Of a stretch of DNA of 64,000 bases, positions 48,866-60,186 are shown one piece after another (position 1 is the first letter of the stretch; each line of letters opens with the position of its first letter). The DNA comes from Paramecium pentaurelia (taxonomy: Eukaryota > Ciliophora > Oligohymenophorea > Peniculida > Parameciidae). Location: assembly GCA_905183005.1 (NCBI GenBank), contig CAJJDO010000092.1:338157-402156 (forward strand), read 5' to 3'. The notes beneath the pieces are model-generated. The model was not told the origin of the DNA, made no database searches, and saw only the letters and a program-made list of their open reading frames with translations. A program made the position numbers and the translations under genes.

Positions 48866-50842
48866 TCAATAATAGAAGGTATTCTTCATCTTAGAACTGA
48901 TTTCTTCTTCCTCTTTCAAATGTGTTCTATTTTATATAATTGATTAAATTACTTAAAAACTAAGAGTTTTTTATTCAACAGATTATAAATTTTAAGTTTC
49001 TTTCTAATAAATGCTTCTAAATTTCCAACATAAGTATCTACATCATAATCTACAATCCCAACACCCTATATTGACTAAATTAATTCACTTTCTTATTGTA
49101 ATAATTTAGCATCTTCCTAATATATAATAAATATCGCATAATACTTTTATGGCAGCCATATGAATATTTAATATTTCATCTTACTCTTCCAGAATTGTAT
49201 TCACTTTTTCATGAAAATCAAAGAAGGCAATACCATTTGCATTTGCATTATTTTATTCATTTTTCATCATAGTTTCTTTCATGCATCTAAGATCTTCTTT
49301 AACTTAACCATTCTTTTTATTAACTAATTCTTCAGCTGCTACATCATCATCTGAATCTTCTTAAACTGTATTGACTTTTTTCTATTGTTTTGGAGGTACA
49401 GGTTAAGATTTTGGTTTCTCTTTATCTGGTATTTATGATTAATTCTTTTTCAAATTAGCAGCATTCTAATTATTTTAATTTCTTGGATCATTAATTTTTG
49501 GTAATTATAAAGGAGGATTTTATTTATCAAATTATTTATTATTATTATCTGATTATCTATCATATCCTTATTACTATCTATATAATAATTCTTCATTTGT
49601 AACTTCTCTTTCTTCTAATTAAATCTTTGCTTAATTTGATTTATCTTTTAATCTATCAGAATATCTTAAAGTATTCAATGAATGATCAGCTGATGAACTT
49701 CCAGGACTTATGCAAGCTATCATTATAATTCTAGATTTGTTAGATTTTGAAGTAAATGAATCTCTCAATACCAAAGTAAGCTTAGATGCTCTAAAAGGAA
49801 TATGTGCTTATCCTTAATCCATAGATCTAATGCATTCTTTCAATGCCAATAAACTTTTATTGATTTCAGCTCCTTCCAATCTCCTTTATCTATTATTTGA
49901 TTATGTATCTTATGCTCTTTCTGATCCTGCCAAATCAACCAATATTAATTTTCCAATATCTGAATACCCTTATCTTATTGTAATCTAACAGATTGAATGA
50001 GATCTTGATGATGTATCATTTGCAGCAGTTGCATGAGTTGTCCTGACTGAATTAGCCAATTCCATTAATTGGAATAGTTCCTATTCTGATTCACTTGGTT
50101 TTTCAACTAATCCTTATATTTATATATTATTATTCTTATCTTCCATTATTTATAATGGTGATTTGGCATTTAATAAATCATAACATTTTCCACCATAAAT
50201 TTCAAAAAATGATACAAATATCTTAGAAGAAGGAGTTGCACTAATTAACTTATATAAATCAATGACTAATAATTCCTAAATGCTTTTCATTGTATAAGTT
50301 TTACCAGAACCTGTTTGTCCATAAGCAAAACAAGTTACAACTCCTTAATTTACCAATAAATCCATTAATGGAGCTAGACTAACATCATAAATATCTTTGC
50401 CTTATTCTACTTCACTGAAAGTATTATCAAATTAGAAATCATGATTTTCTACATATTTAGTAATGCCATCTACTTTTAATTTAGGTTCATGCACTCTTAT
50501 CATAGGATTTGAACAACTTATAGCATCTATTTCACCTCCAACTTCTTCCTTTTTAAAGATTGGTCTTTTCCTAACACATACACATAATTTGATATTTTAT
50601 GTTGTCTAATGTTCTTATATTAATCCTCCTTTAAGTCTAGTTTTATCAATCATGATTTCAAATTCTACATCAACATTTTTACCTAGTATTTAATTCTACT
50701 CTTCTCTTTCTGCTTTCTCTCTTTTCATTTCTTACATATTTTTACGACGTTCCTCTCTTTGTTATTCCATTTTTTTGATATTATCAACAACTGATCCTTT
50801 CTGTTATTAAGCCTATTATTAAGCAACTACTTATTATGCTTA

Positions 50843-50916
<74 letters not shown>

Positions 50917-51215
50917 AATAAGGAACCTATTCTTACTTATTATTAATTTCAATTCCTTTATATTCATCACAAATATACCATTAGCTTTCTTCAATCTATC
51001 TAACTTCTCTTATTTTGTTCCATATACTCCTAATCCTTTTGCCTTTAATTAAGCTATTACTTCTTCATCACTTAATTTGTTTAGAGCTTATTCTTTTTTA
51101 TTTAATTATCCTTCTCTCTAAGCTTTTAATCGATCTAGTAATCATCTGATTTATTACCCCTTTCTTTTTATGCCTAAACTGATAACTACTATTATTATTA
51201 TTTCGCTGGCTGCAT
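48866..51215 (-). CDS. Kinesin-13 family microtubule depolymerase (749 aa)
   Basis: Four introns (23, 23, 28 and 26 nt) leave exactly 750 codons. The motor domain (about residues 205-540) is internal, as in kinesin-13. Landmarks: LCVCVRKRPIFKKEE, RVHEPKLKVDGITKYVEN (the kinesin-13 K-D-x-T-K-Y signature region), YGQTGSGKTYTM (P-loop), NDTSSRSHSI (switch I) and ILVDLAGSERAQ (switch II). The N-terminus contains an SAP-like helix pair (EEVIAQLKAKGLGVYGTKQE) and then a run of 25 Gln read from TAA (50840-50914), before a basic coiled-coil neck. The C-terminus is coiled coil. Kinesin-13 removes tubulin from microtubule ends and regulates spindle and cilium length. Confidence 0.93.
50840..50914 (-). 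repeat. TAA-encoded polyglutamine tract (25 codons)
   Basis: On the minus strand 23 consecutive TAA codons, then CAA and TAA, read as 25 glutamines inside the kinesin-13 frame. The plus strand looks like an (ATT)n microsatellite. The phase is fixed by intron removal on one side (23-nt intron ending just upstream) and by the coding region AQQQAQQQKGSVVDNI on the other. Confidence 0.85.
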
Positions 51216-51783
51216 CACTTTGAAATTTGAATTATTTTATAATTATATAAATAAAAACAATATTAATCAATATATTTTTTATTCATCTTGATTAACACTC
51301 TAGTTTACTTAGAATTATTAAATTATGATATATTACATTCATTAACACTAATATTATATATAATATAATAAGGTAAGATTTTAATATATATATATAAATT
51401 GGAAGTTAACTTGATACAATAAATTTTAATTATATCTAAATATTTTAAATCTGAAACTGAAAATGACTTTTTAAGGTTATTTTTCATGAAATTAATTCCA
51501 AGTTATTTTTAATTTAACTATTAGTCTATGTTAATATCAATTTTGTTTAGCCTGAATAACAAAAACAATTCATTAACAATTTCAAATGAACTAGAAAATA
51601 TTAAATTTACAAGTTTAATTATCTTCCTATTTTTAGATTTTTTGTCTATTCTCTATAAAATCTCATAAACTTCATAAATTCAAAATGATTTTGACTCTAT
51701 ATTATTAATTCCTCTGTTATTTTATTTCATCATTATGTTTTCTTAAATGATGAAATTAAATATAATATATATTTATACAAAAT
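51216..51783. other. Intergenic, divergent promoters
   Basis: About 570 bp between the divergent kinesin-13 gene and the membrane protein gene, including a TATATATATA tract near 51392. No gene seen. Confidence 0.4.
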
Positions 51784-53840
51784 ATGATAAATAGATACAC
51801 GTTGTAGTTTAAAGATTACAAACTCGAAGAAAAGTATTAGGAAATTTAATTAAGGGAAAAGAGAAAGCCTTTAGTTCAAAAAATTATTTATTTAACATTC
51901 CTTGTTGTTCTAGTTAAAGGGACATTTTCTATAATCACTTAAAGCCTTGATGAGATTTATGGAACAATAGGATATTTTGTTAGTGATTTATGCCTAATTG
52001 CAATTCTAATAATTAAACCTCAATATTGTCGCTATGCATTAATGTTTGTTAATTATTTAATGATGATCCCTTATTTGAGAGCAGATGATGGCAAGAATTA
52101 ATTTCATTATTAATTAGCCTCTGCCTTAATAGTAGCATTTTAATTTGTAATCATTACATCTGGAGAATTTATCGATGCATTAATTTAAGTTTTATCAATT
52201 TTTTCAATTTACTTAGCTTATTTTATAATTTACCAGCCTAATTTTTCTTATGCATTTGTATTGTCAACCTTTTTAATTTGTTTCTTACTTTTATTTTCAT
52301 TTTATTAAAATGTTGCTGCAGAAAGATCTAAATTTTAACTTACACTTATTAATGAATAATGGGATAAGATTTTATTGAGTATGGTCACAGAACCTTGTGT
52401 AATCTTTAATTTTGATCAATTAAGACATACTTTTATTTTAAAAGGATCCTTTTCTTTTATTGTTAAATGTAATACTAATGATGAATTAAAGAATTTCTTA
52501 AGGAAATCGAAATTAACTTTCCATAAAAAAATTAATTTAGAAAATTTTCTATATAAATAAATAGATAAATTTGACAAATAAGATAATAATATTATTAATT
52601 AATCACTTATAATTGAATTGAATTAGAAAGCTCAAGAAATTACATATTCAATATTTTCAGGAACCAATCCAATAATTTTGATAAAAATGGACCAATGCAA
52701 ATGTAGTAAAATCATAGGAGAATAATAAAATTTAATTATAGAATAGTAATTTCAATTTAAATATCAAGTATTGTTAAAAAGTATCTATCAATAATTTAAA
52801 ATGATACTTGTTCAAAAAACTTCAAATTTAAAAGGATTATTTAAATTAATTATTTATCATTATTTATAAGAAAAATTGGAATAAAAATAAATCAAATAAG
52901 TTAATTTAAGCAAAGTTTTCTCAAATTTAAAATTACTCTATACTTAAAAATCGATTATTTTGTCAAAGAATCTTTTAGATTTTACTTTCTTGGGGTACAA
53001 AGAAGCTCTTTTTCTCATTTTAATCGAAATTTTTGAGTGCAATATATCTAATTAAGTCTATATATAAATAAATACTGATTTTTAAGATGAAAAACAATTC
53101 GAAATGTTAATTTTTGGTATATACAATGAAAAAGCATATAAAATATTAAGATAAAGATTAGAAAAATTATAAGATTACTTTAATAATTTATACCTTACCT
53201 AACAATGTAAAAATATATTAACTTTTAGATATATCTTTAGTTATCACTCATAGCAGCTTTATTGGAAATAAGAGATTTTGATAATTTATTGTATTAATTA
53301 CTATAAAAATCAAATAAATCTATTTAATTATTTATTAATAATAATAGACATTTTGTATTAATTTTATGATTAACATTTAAGAAAGGATAGTTAATAAATT
53401 TATATTATTTTTCATGAATAAATAATTACTCAAATTTATTTTATCTGTTGCAACTCTAAAGGCAAAACTAAACAATATAAACAGTTTATTCGCATAATCA
53501 AGATTAAATTTAGAGGTAAATGATAAGAAAATATCTTATTTTACAAAACTATAACTAGGATTGTAAAATATAACTATAATGGATAAATTTAAAATTATCA
53601 AAGATATGATTTTTCAGTTTTTTAGTAGAAAATAAAATAAAATCAATCTAATTTGATAAACTAAAAATCTATATTCAAATTATTTATTATCATATTCTAA
53701 ATTTGAGAGGATTTTCAAAAATGAAATACAATAAATTTTATAGACATATATAAAAACAATAGAAAATCATTATTTATTAATATAAATCTGAATTCAAAGA
53801 ATATCTTGAAAAAGTAGGATCATTAAAAATATAAATATGA
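51784..53840 (+). CDS. Multi-pass membrane protein, possible histidine-kinase-like (3' exons unresolved)
   Basis: From ATG 51784 the frame is open to about 53200. After a basic N-terminus come about six hydrophobic segments (IIYLTFLVVLVKGTFSIIT, LCLIAILIIKPQ, QFVIITSGEFIDALIQVLSI, SYAFVLSTFLICFLLLFSFY and others), then a cytoplasmic region with SIFSGTNPIILIKMDQCKCS. Downstream the coding signal changes frame several times (ALLEIRDFDNLLYQLLQKSN; LNLEVNDKKISYFTKLQLGL; EYLEKVGSLKIQI before TGA 53838). The layout recalls the membrane sensor histidine-kinase-like genes of ciliates, where an ATPase domain would follow, but its motifs cannot be shown here. Either introns I could not place or early decay explains the frame changes. 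Confidence 0.55.
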
Positions 53841-53898
53841 GGCATTTTTTTAAATTAAGGGTTTATCTTAATTAATATATTAAGATTAATTATTTAAT

Positions 53899-54135
53899 TC
53901 ATTAATTCACATTTTTGTAAATCAATAGATATATAGATTTTGCTTAATACTAGTGAAGTAAATCAATAAAACTGCCTTATGCAAATCCTACAGATCATTA
54001 ATTTATTTTATCTTAATAAAAACATAAACTAATTGAATTCTTTCTAGTGATTTAATTAGAGGTAATTAAATGAATACCACCCTTTTGATCAATTTCTTAT
54101 TGTTATTTCTAAATTTCTTCTCTCTATAATGCCAT
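53899..54135 (-). CDS. Small hypothetical protein (about 64 aa)
   Basis: MALQREEIQKQQQEIDQKGG is dense in glutamines written TAA/TAG, so the frame looks coding. It needs a 42-nt GT...AG intron (unusually long here) to bypass a TGA and continue as FAQGSFIDLLHQYQAKSIY. Without it the protein would be about 46 residues. No family recognised; convergent with the membrane protein gene. Confidence 0.35.
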
Positions 54136-54239
54136 TATTAAATGAGAATTTTGAATTATAAAAAATGAATATCTAAGAATAGTCTTAAAGTAATAAAATA
54201 AATATTAAAACTTTCAGAAATTCATGCTTGTTGACCTGA

Positions 54240-54581
54240 TTTGTATTTATTATTTAGACGATTTAAATATGTTCAAATAAGTTTGAACAGAATCCTTATG
54301 ATGATAAAATTAACTATATACTACTAAAAAAACATAAATCCAATAGCATAAAATTAATCTGTTTCTAAATTAAAGATTAGATTATATTAATTAAAAGTTC
54401 AGATTAAACAAATTTTATAATAATAGGAGACAAGTAGATGTGGTAGTAAAATTAAATAGTTTAGTGTAGAAATTATATGAATATCAATAATCAGCATAGT
54501 TAGTAGACATAGTTTAGAACTTAGTTTTGTTATTTTTTGTAATATTAAACACGATGATTGAATCTAATTAATTATTTTTAA
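54240..54581 (+). other. Coding-like tract without a start codon
   Basis: A plus-strand frame is open from the TGA near 54237 and reads KFEQNPYDDKINYILL..., RRQVDVVVKLNSLVQKLYEY and QQSAQLVDIVQNLVLL with TAA/TAG as Gln. It looks like real protein, but it has no ATG and no plausible first exon, and it runs into the next gene in another frame. Possibly a remnant. An 18-bp inverted repeat lies at 54271-54288. Confidence 0.3.
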
Positions 54582-54836
54582 ATGGGTTGTTCATTGACAT
54601 CCAAACATAAAACTGATAAGCTTCAATCTATTTAGTTGGCTTCTCAGATAACTTCAAAACAAATTGAGGATGATTAGGTTGAAAGAGAAATTTTTAATCA
54701 TTTTTGTTTAGAAAAATACAAAATTTAAAAGAATCCTATAGTTTAAAGAAGAGCTCATTCTACAACGCCAAGTTTAATGAATGTTTAGAATAAAGTGGAA
54801 GCTCAGAATTCATATGTTTAAAGATAATTCTCTTGA
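54582..54836 (+). CDS. Small acylated protein with MGC N-terminus, copy A (84 aa)
   Basis: Intron-free, 85 codons. The N-terminus MGCSLTSKHK fits N-myristoylation at Gly2 plus palmitoylation at Cys3, which would place it on cytoplasmic or ciliary membranes. The body is polar, with EREIFNHFCLEKYKIQKNPI and QRRAHSTTPS. A related protein lies 490 bp away on the other strand (55327-55539), sharing MGC and the Y-[KN]-I-x-K-N-P-I-[VI]-x-R-R motif. The family is not one I recognise. A C-terminal extension into the following TGA-broken region cannot be excluded. Confidence 0.6.
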
Positions 54837-55326
54837 TCTATATTTTATTTTTATCTCTTCACATATAATTACTTTAAATCTTACTTATTGTTAAATAGAG
54901 TATTATAAAATGAAACAAAGATACAATTTTGATATAAGAAGTTAGTTTTGAATAAACACAATTTGGTTTTTGATATAATTAACAAGAGAATATATAGTAT
55001 TCGTTATTGTCATCTAATTTGAAAGTATAGAAGAATAGAAAAGATAAAGTTGAATGGTTGACAATAGAGAAACTAAACAAAAGCATTCAGATAATAATTA
55101 AATTTTGTCGAAATTTATATATAAAACATTCTTGAAACAATAAACTATGATTAATTTTTTGATTTATATATGATTGGTTTATCGGTACAATATAAGAGTG
55201 CAAACGATTAAAATTTAAAGATGAGGATTGAAAGAAAATGAAAGCGAGATGACTATAAACAATGCTTGTTCAAATTGATAATATAACAATATATATAATA
55301 TTTTGAAAATGAGGCTATTAATATTA
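54837..55326. other. Spacer with TGA-broken coding-like stretch
   Basis: Between the two convergent MGC genes. At about 54.92-55.13 kb a plus-strand frame reads EVSFEQTQFGF, TGA, then YNQQENIQYSLLSSNLKVQK and VEWLTIEKLNKSIQ. The two parts share one frame across the TGA. It may be the decayed or spliced C-terminus of the gene at 54582 or a separate remnant. Confidence 0.3.
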
Positions 55327-55539
55327 TCAGTCTTTAGTGATGGGTGTACATGCACTGGTGTAAGAGATTTTACTTTTCTTTTATTCCCTCCTTCTAATAA
55401 TGGGATTTTTAAGAATATTGTATTATTGATCTTATGTGTTTAATTATTATTGATGAATTGCAATTGAAGCAGACTTTTCTTTTAATTGTATAATTCTTTA
55501 AGACATTGACAATGTGGCTTTGTTTTATACACAACCCAT
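55327..55539 (-). CDS. Small acylated protein with MGC N-terminus, copy B (70 aa)
   Basis: Intron-free, 71 codons to TGA. MGCVQNKATL again offers Gly2 for myristoylation and Cys3 for palmitoylation. The body is Gln/Ser/Lys-rich, with YNILKNPIIRRREQKKSK matching the motif YKIQKNPIVQRRA of the protein at 54582-54836. The similarity at both ends, the small size and the convergent arrangement suggest a duplicated pair that has diverged strongly. Membrane-tethered signalling or ciliary roles are typical of proteins with this N-terminus; nothing more specific can be said. Confidence 0.6.
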
Positions 55540-56090
55540 TAGTTTAATTTTATTTATTAAAACTTATGAATTGACTTTAAATAACAAATGAAGATGATGT
55601 CAGTAAATTTTAAATAAATTATATTTCTTCTTTCTACTTTATAATAAAAATACAACTAAAAGATAAATACTTATAACAACCAATCTTCAATATGATTCAG
55701 GTCAAGATTTTTAATTTGATTGAACACAGAATATTACTATAGTTAATATATAATATTTAGTTAATAAATAAATATAGATTAAATTTTCTTTTGATATTGT
55801 TTAAATATCAGATGATATATTTAAATAAGAGGTTATATTCAATTATGTTTAATTAATATTTAACTAAAATAATTTATACTTTAAATGAAAAAAATGCATC
55901 AGCTTTAAATGATGGTTTAAAAAAACTAAATATAAATATAATTATTTATCAAATTATATAAATTTAATTTATAATCTGAATAATATTTTTAACACCTTTA
56001 AAAATTATACCATAAATTTGATATATTTTTTTAAGTAATAGTAGTTTAGAATTTTAACTGTATTAATGTTAATTTAAGAATATTAAAAAT
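55540..56090. other. Intergenic
   Basis: About 550 bp of A/T-rich DNA between the MGC copy B start and the end of the SEC14-like gene. No coding pattern recognised. Confidence 0.4.
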
Positions 56091-58221
56091 TCAAAAAATT
56101 GAACATTATTATTAATCAAGTGCAGGATCTCTATTTGAATTTTTAGTTGGTCTATGATCAAGATCTCCAACAACCATAGTTTCATCCTGAAATTTGATTC
56201 CATCTTATTCAATTAATTTTGGTTAGGTTGAATTCTATAGATAGGATTTGTTTGTAGTTGTTAATGGATATGTTGGAGGAATATATAAATTAGTACTACT
56301 TGGAATAGGACTAAATGGTGTTTATGGCTGATAAGGTGAATATCCAGATGTTTGAGGTAAAGAAGTTATTGGAATAGTTTGATGTTGCTGCTGTTAAAAA
56401 TAATTGTTTTGATACATTGGTATATCTAAGATCTTTTCTGGAATATAAGGTTTATCTGAAGCTATATAAGATGGAGTATATGATTATTCAGATGGTCTTG
56501 CTGGTATTGGACCAAACTCAAATTTTTTTTCTATTTACTAATGTATTTGAGGATATTGATCAATATCAGGTATAAATCGTGGATCTGATTATATATTTCT
56601 TAATGGTTTATTTAATTATGGAGATGTATTTTCAAAATCAAAATGTTTGATTGGCAAATGTTTTTGATCGCTTTAAAAAGATGGTTAGACATAATCATTT
56701 TAAGGAAGAATAGGATCTTCAAAAAATCCTCCAGTTGAATGAATATCTTGATTATTATTAATATCGAATTTCTTAATAGTTTTTTCTGTTCCTGGTAGTG
56801 TTGGAGTTTATTATTAATAAGGTGAATTAATTTGATATTATGATGAATGCTAATTTGTTACATCATGTATTATTTTCTCTGTATCTATAATAGGCTATGA
56901 TTATGCAATTCCATATTTATTCCAATTGTATTAATCAATGATGTCATCATATTTTGTTCTCCTACATATATTTATCTTATTAATACATAGAATAATCTGT
57001 ATTTTGAAAGGTCATTTGGGATTAAAATTATGGTACAACTCTTTTGTTAGATTACTATTATGGTATAGCATTAAATTGTTAATTATTTTAAGGTACATTA
57101 GTATTATCTTTAAAAGGTTAATAATTTTGACAAAATTAATTCTAAGTATCTAAAAAGAAAGTTGGAATTTATTTTTAATTAGTGTATTATTATAATTCTT
57201 TATCATGGATCTCAGGAACATATGGTTAAGGTTATGACACTGCATAAACAACTAAAGGATACAAGGGTCCAATAAGATCAGCATTTTATTAAGCTTTCTA
57301 TGGTTAACCATATAATGTAGGTTATGGTTAATTAATAACTAATTAAGATAAAGACTTTTGAGATGTCTATTAAAATATTGGTTCTTCAACATCAAATAAA
57401 TAATTATATTCTGGAGAAAGCAACTATAACTTATCTTTCTTAAATTCAGCTTTATTTATAATAGAAATTTTGTCTTCTGAATCAAATATTTTAAATTCTT
57501 TTTAATTCAATAAACTTTCACCTATTTATCTTAATATTTCACTTGCATCTAGAAAATAGATGTGTTCTAATGACATTGGAAAATTTGTAATAAAATGTTT
57601 AATTGCTTATTCAATTTATTCTTTCTAAACGTTTGGATTGAATTAACCTAAATCAATAATTATAATCCAACTTTCCACTTTACCTGGTGCAAACATGTAA
57701 TCTTCCATCAATATTAATTTATTTGTAATCGCCTTGATAAAATGATTATCCAAAGGTTAACATAAATTTATATGTAATACGGGTCTTAACATTTCATCCC
57801 TACCTATAATTTACACTATTTTATCATATTAAGGAAGGTCATCTAATATTGTTGTTTCTGGATTATTTAGCCAATCTAAGTGATCAACAAAATAATTAAC
57901 TGTCTCTTCCTTCATAAATTTATGAGCATATAAAAATCGTAATAATACAGAATCATTCTAAACCCTCAAATATTATCACTAAACATACTCCTTTAAATAT
58001 TATATAGGAATGGAATCCATAAATCCTTTTAATTCTTTCAACTGTTATTTCTCAAACTAATCATACTGCACATTCTTGAAAATTCTCCTAACTGCTTAAT
58101 ATCCACTCCCAATCTTAATATAATTTGCTAAAATTATTTAATTTCATTTTATACATAATAAATTCAAATTAGCAAGATCTTTTTAATTGATCATCAGATT
58201 TTAGTACTGCTCTTAAAACAT
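56091..58221 (-). CDS. SEC14-like (CRAL-TRIO) protein with long Gln/Pro-rich tail (684 aa)
   Basis: Lipid-transfer or lipid-sensing protein of the cytosol. Introns of 27, 24 and 25 nt leave exactly 685 codons. The N-terminal half contains CRAL-TRIO-N (KEVQNDSVLLRFLYAHKFMK) and the lipid-binding domain (LRPVLHINLCQPLDNHFIKA, ESWIIIIDLGQFN, HFITNFPMSLEHIYFLDASE). The other half (about residues 290-684) is low in complexity: Gln, Pro, Asn, Tyr and Ser with short repeats such as PYQPQTPFSPIPSSTN. The C-terminus is CSIF, a possible CaaX prenylation signal. A SEC14 domain joined to such a tail and a CaaX-like end is unusual. The start was set at ATG 58221, seven residues of the first exon being confirmed by splicing. 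Confidence 0.82.
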
Positions 58222-58574
58222 TCTATTAAATATATTATTTTATAATTTAACAATTTATTTTAACTGAATATATTATTTAATTTTAAATATCCTCTTTCTC
58301 AACTTTGATTTTTATTTGAAATTGTTAATTATATTATTAATACAAAAAGTTATTCCTTGTTTATATTATTATTTATTTCCATTTATTTTCTAAATAATTA
58401 ATAAATGACAAGTCATATTTATATATTATATGATTCTACATAATGTTAACAATATTATTATTTGATACTACTAAAGTAGAAGCCAAAAAAAATAAATTAT
58501 AGTTCATCATTAATAATTATTATTTTTAAGAATTGATTTTAAAATACAACATCATTCTTTCCATTAATAAATTT
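58222..58574. other. Intergenic, divergent promoters
   Basis: About 350 bp between the divergent SEC14-like and casein kinase genes; A/T-rich, no gene or other feature recognised. Confidence 0.45.
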
Positions 58575-60014
58575 ATGAACCAAATTTAATAAGGAGATGT
58601 AATTGATAATCAATATGAAATAATTAAAAAAATATCATAAGGTTCATTTGGAATTGTGTATTATGGAAGATGCATGAAAAGAAACAAAAATGTTGCAATT
58701 AAAGTAGAGAAGCAAGAAATGGCAAGTTTTAATAGTTTAAATAGAGAAGTATAGTAGTTTGTGAAATTAGATTGAAATATTGACTTTATTGCAAGGAGTT
58801 TCCTAAATTCCAGAATTATATTGGCATGGTCAATTCAAGAAATGCAACGTTATGATAACAAGATTGCTTGGACACGATCTCATATATTTTTAAAAGTAAT
58901 ATTAAAAGTTTTCAACTTACTGCGTATACAACATTGCTTTCTAATTATTATGGATTTTAGAACAAATACATAAAAGGTTATTTAATAAATAAATAATAGG
59001 AATATAATACATAGAGATCTAAAACCTGAGAATATATTAAGTAAAGCTGATACTGACAAGATATATCTAATTGATTTTGGAATATCGCGAAATATAAATT
59101 AAATAACCAATAAAAAAAAGAAGATATCCTTTATTGGTACAAGTAGATATGCAAGTTTGGCTGCTCATTAAGGAATAGAGTAGACTGCAAAGGACGACTT
59201 AGAATCTTTAGGTTATTTACTAATATACTTAATGAAATAAAGATTACCATGGATGAATATTGAGAAAAATGATCCAGAGAGGTTGGATAAAATAAGAAAA
59301 TTAAAATAAGAAACAAAAGTTGAAGACTTATGTTAGGAATGCCCAAATTCTATTTTAAAGTAATTATCCTATTAAATTAAGATTTATGAAATATGTTAAA
59401 GGATTATCTTAATAATAAAAACCATCATATGCTATGTTACGAGGACTATTCCTTACAACATTACATAACATTTCAGATTAAGGATTAGATTGGACTAATT
59501 AAAAAAGCAAATCTCATAAGTAAAAAAGTAATAAAAAATAGAAGAGTACATAAAATTCAAATTATTAAAGTTGTGGTACAATTAGAAGGTAATTTATTTA
59601 GTAATTTTATCTAGAGAATTCTTAGGAGAGCATTTATTGCCTCAAAATTATAAAACCTTTGGAGCTTAAGATGAATTAGTTGGATCTTCAGACAATGGGA
59701 GTAGTGCATTGTAATTCAGTGCAATAACAAATTAAGGTAGTATGAAGAGTATTGGAGTGGGATTTACCGTAAGTGATTTGCATGAAGGGCAAGGAATACA
59801 GAAACATAATAATTAAATAGCTAGAATTTCTACTTTTGAAGGTATTGTTGAACATGATCCAGGAATGACTTTAAAAGCTGAATAGTAATTAATGGAAAGA
59901 GAAAATTAAGATTTAGAAATAAAATATAATCTATTACATTTCAAATCAGTCTACTTTAACTTCAAGAATCCAATATAATAATGGATTTTAAGATCTAATT
60001 ATATTAAGAAATGA
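58575..60014 (+). CDS. Casein kinase 1 family protein kinase (448 aa)
   Basis: Ser/Thr kinase. Four introns (22, 23, 22 and 26 nt) leave exactly 449 codons. Kinase landmarks: KKISQGSFGIVYYGR (glycine loop), VAIKVEKQE (catalytic Lys), IIHRDLKPENIL (catalytic loop), YLIDFGIS (DFG), then SFIGTSRYASLAAHQGIEQT and DDLESLGYLLIYLM, the CK1-specific stretch that replaces the APE motif, and LPWMNIEK. The kinase ends about residue 300 (DQGLDWTNQKSKSHK). A C-terminal tail of about 150 residues is Gln/Ser-rich and may be autoinhibitory, as in CK1 delta/epsilon. Ciliates carry many CK1 genes. The next gene starts 172 bp downstream on the same strand. Confidence 0.94.
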
Positions 60015-60186
60015 CTTAAAAAAATAGAGTTTTGATTGATTTTACATTTTTCTTTTGTAATTATTAATTAGATTAATCAGATTTCTAAGTGGAGTGTATA
60101 TAGATTGCTTAAATGAATCCTAAAAATAGTTTATTTTTTAAGTGATTAGTTATTATGCTTTGATTAAATAAAAAGATTTAAAATAA

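Noticed and set aside
50843..50914. Non-coding (ATT)n microsatellite
   Set aside because: It lies in the kinesin-13 frame as TAA = Gln, confirmed by splicing on one side and conserved coding on the other.
54271..54288. 18-bp inverted repeat as terminator or mobile-element end
   Set aside because: Short, isolated, with no target duplication or partner; such palindromes are frequent in this composition.
54900..55130. Selenocysteine or readthrough at the in-frame TGA
   Set aside because: No recognisable SECIS-like structure or selenoprotein similarity; TGA is the only stop elsewhere.
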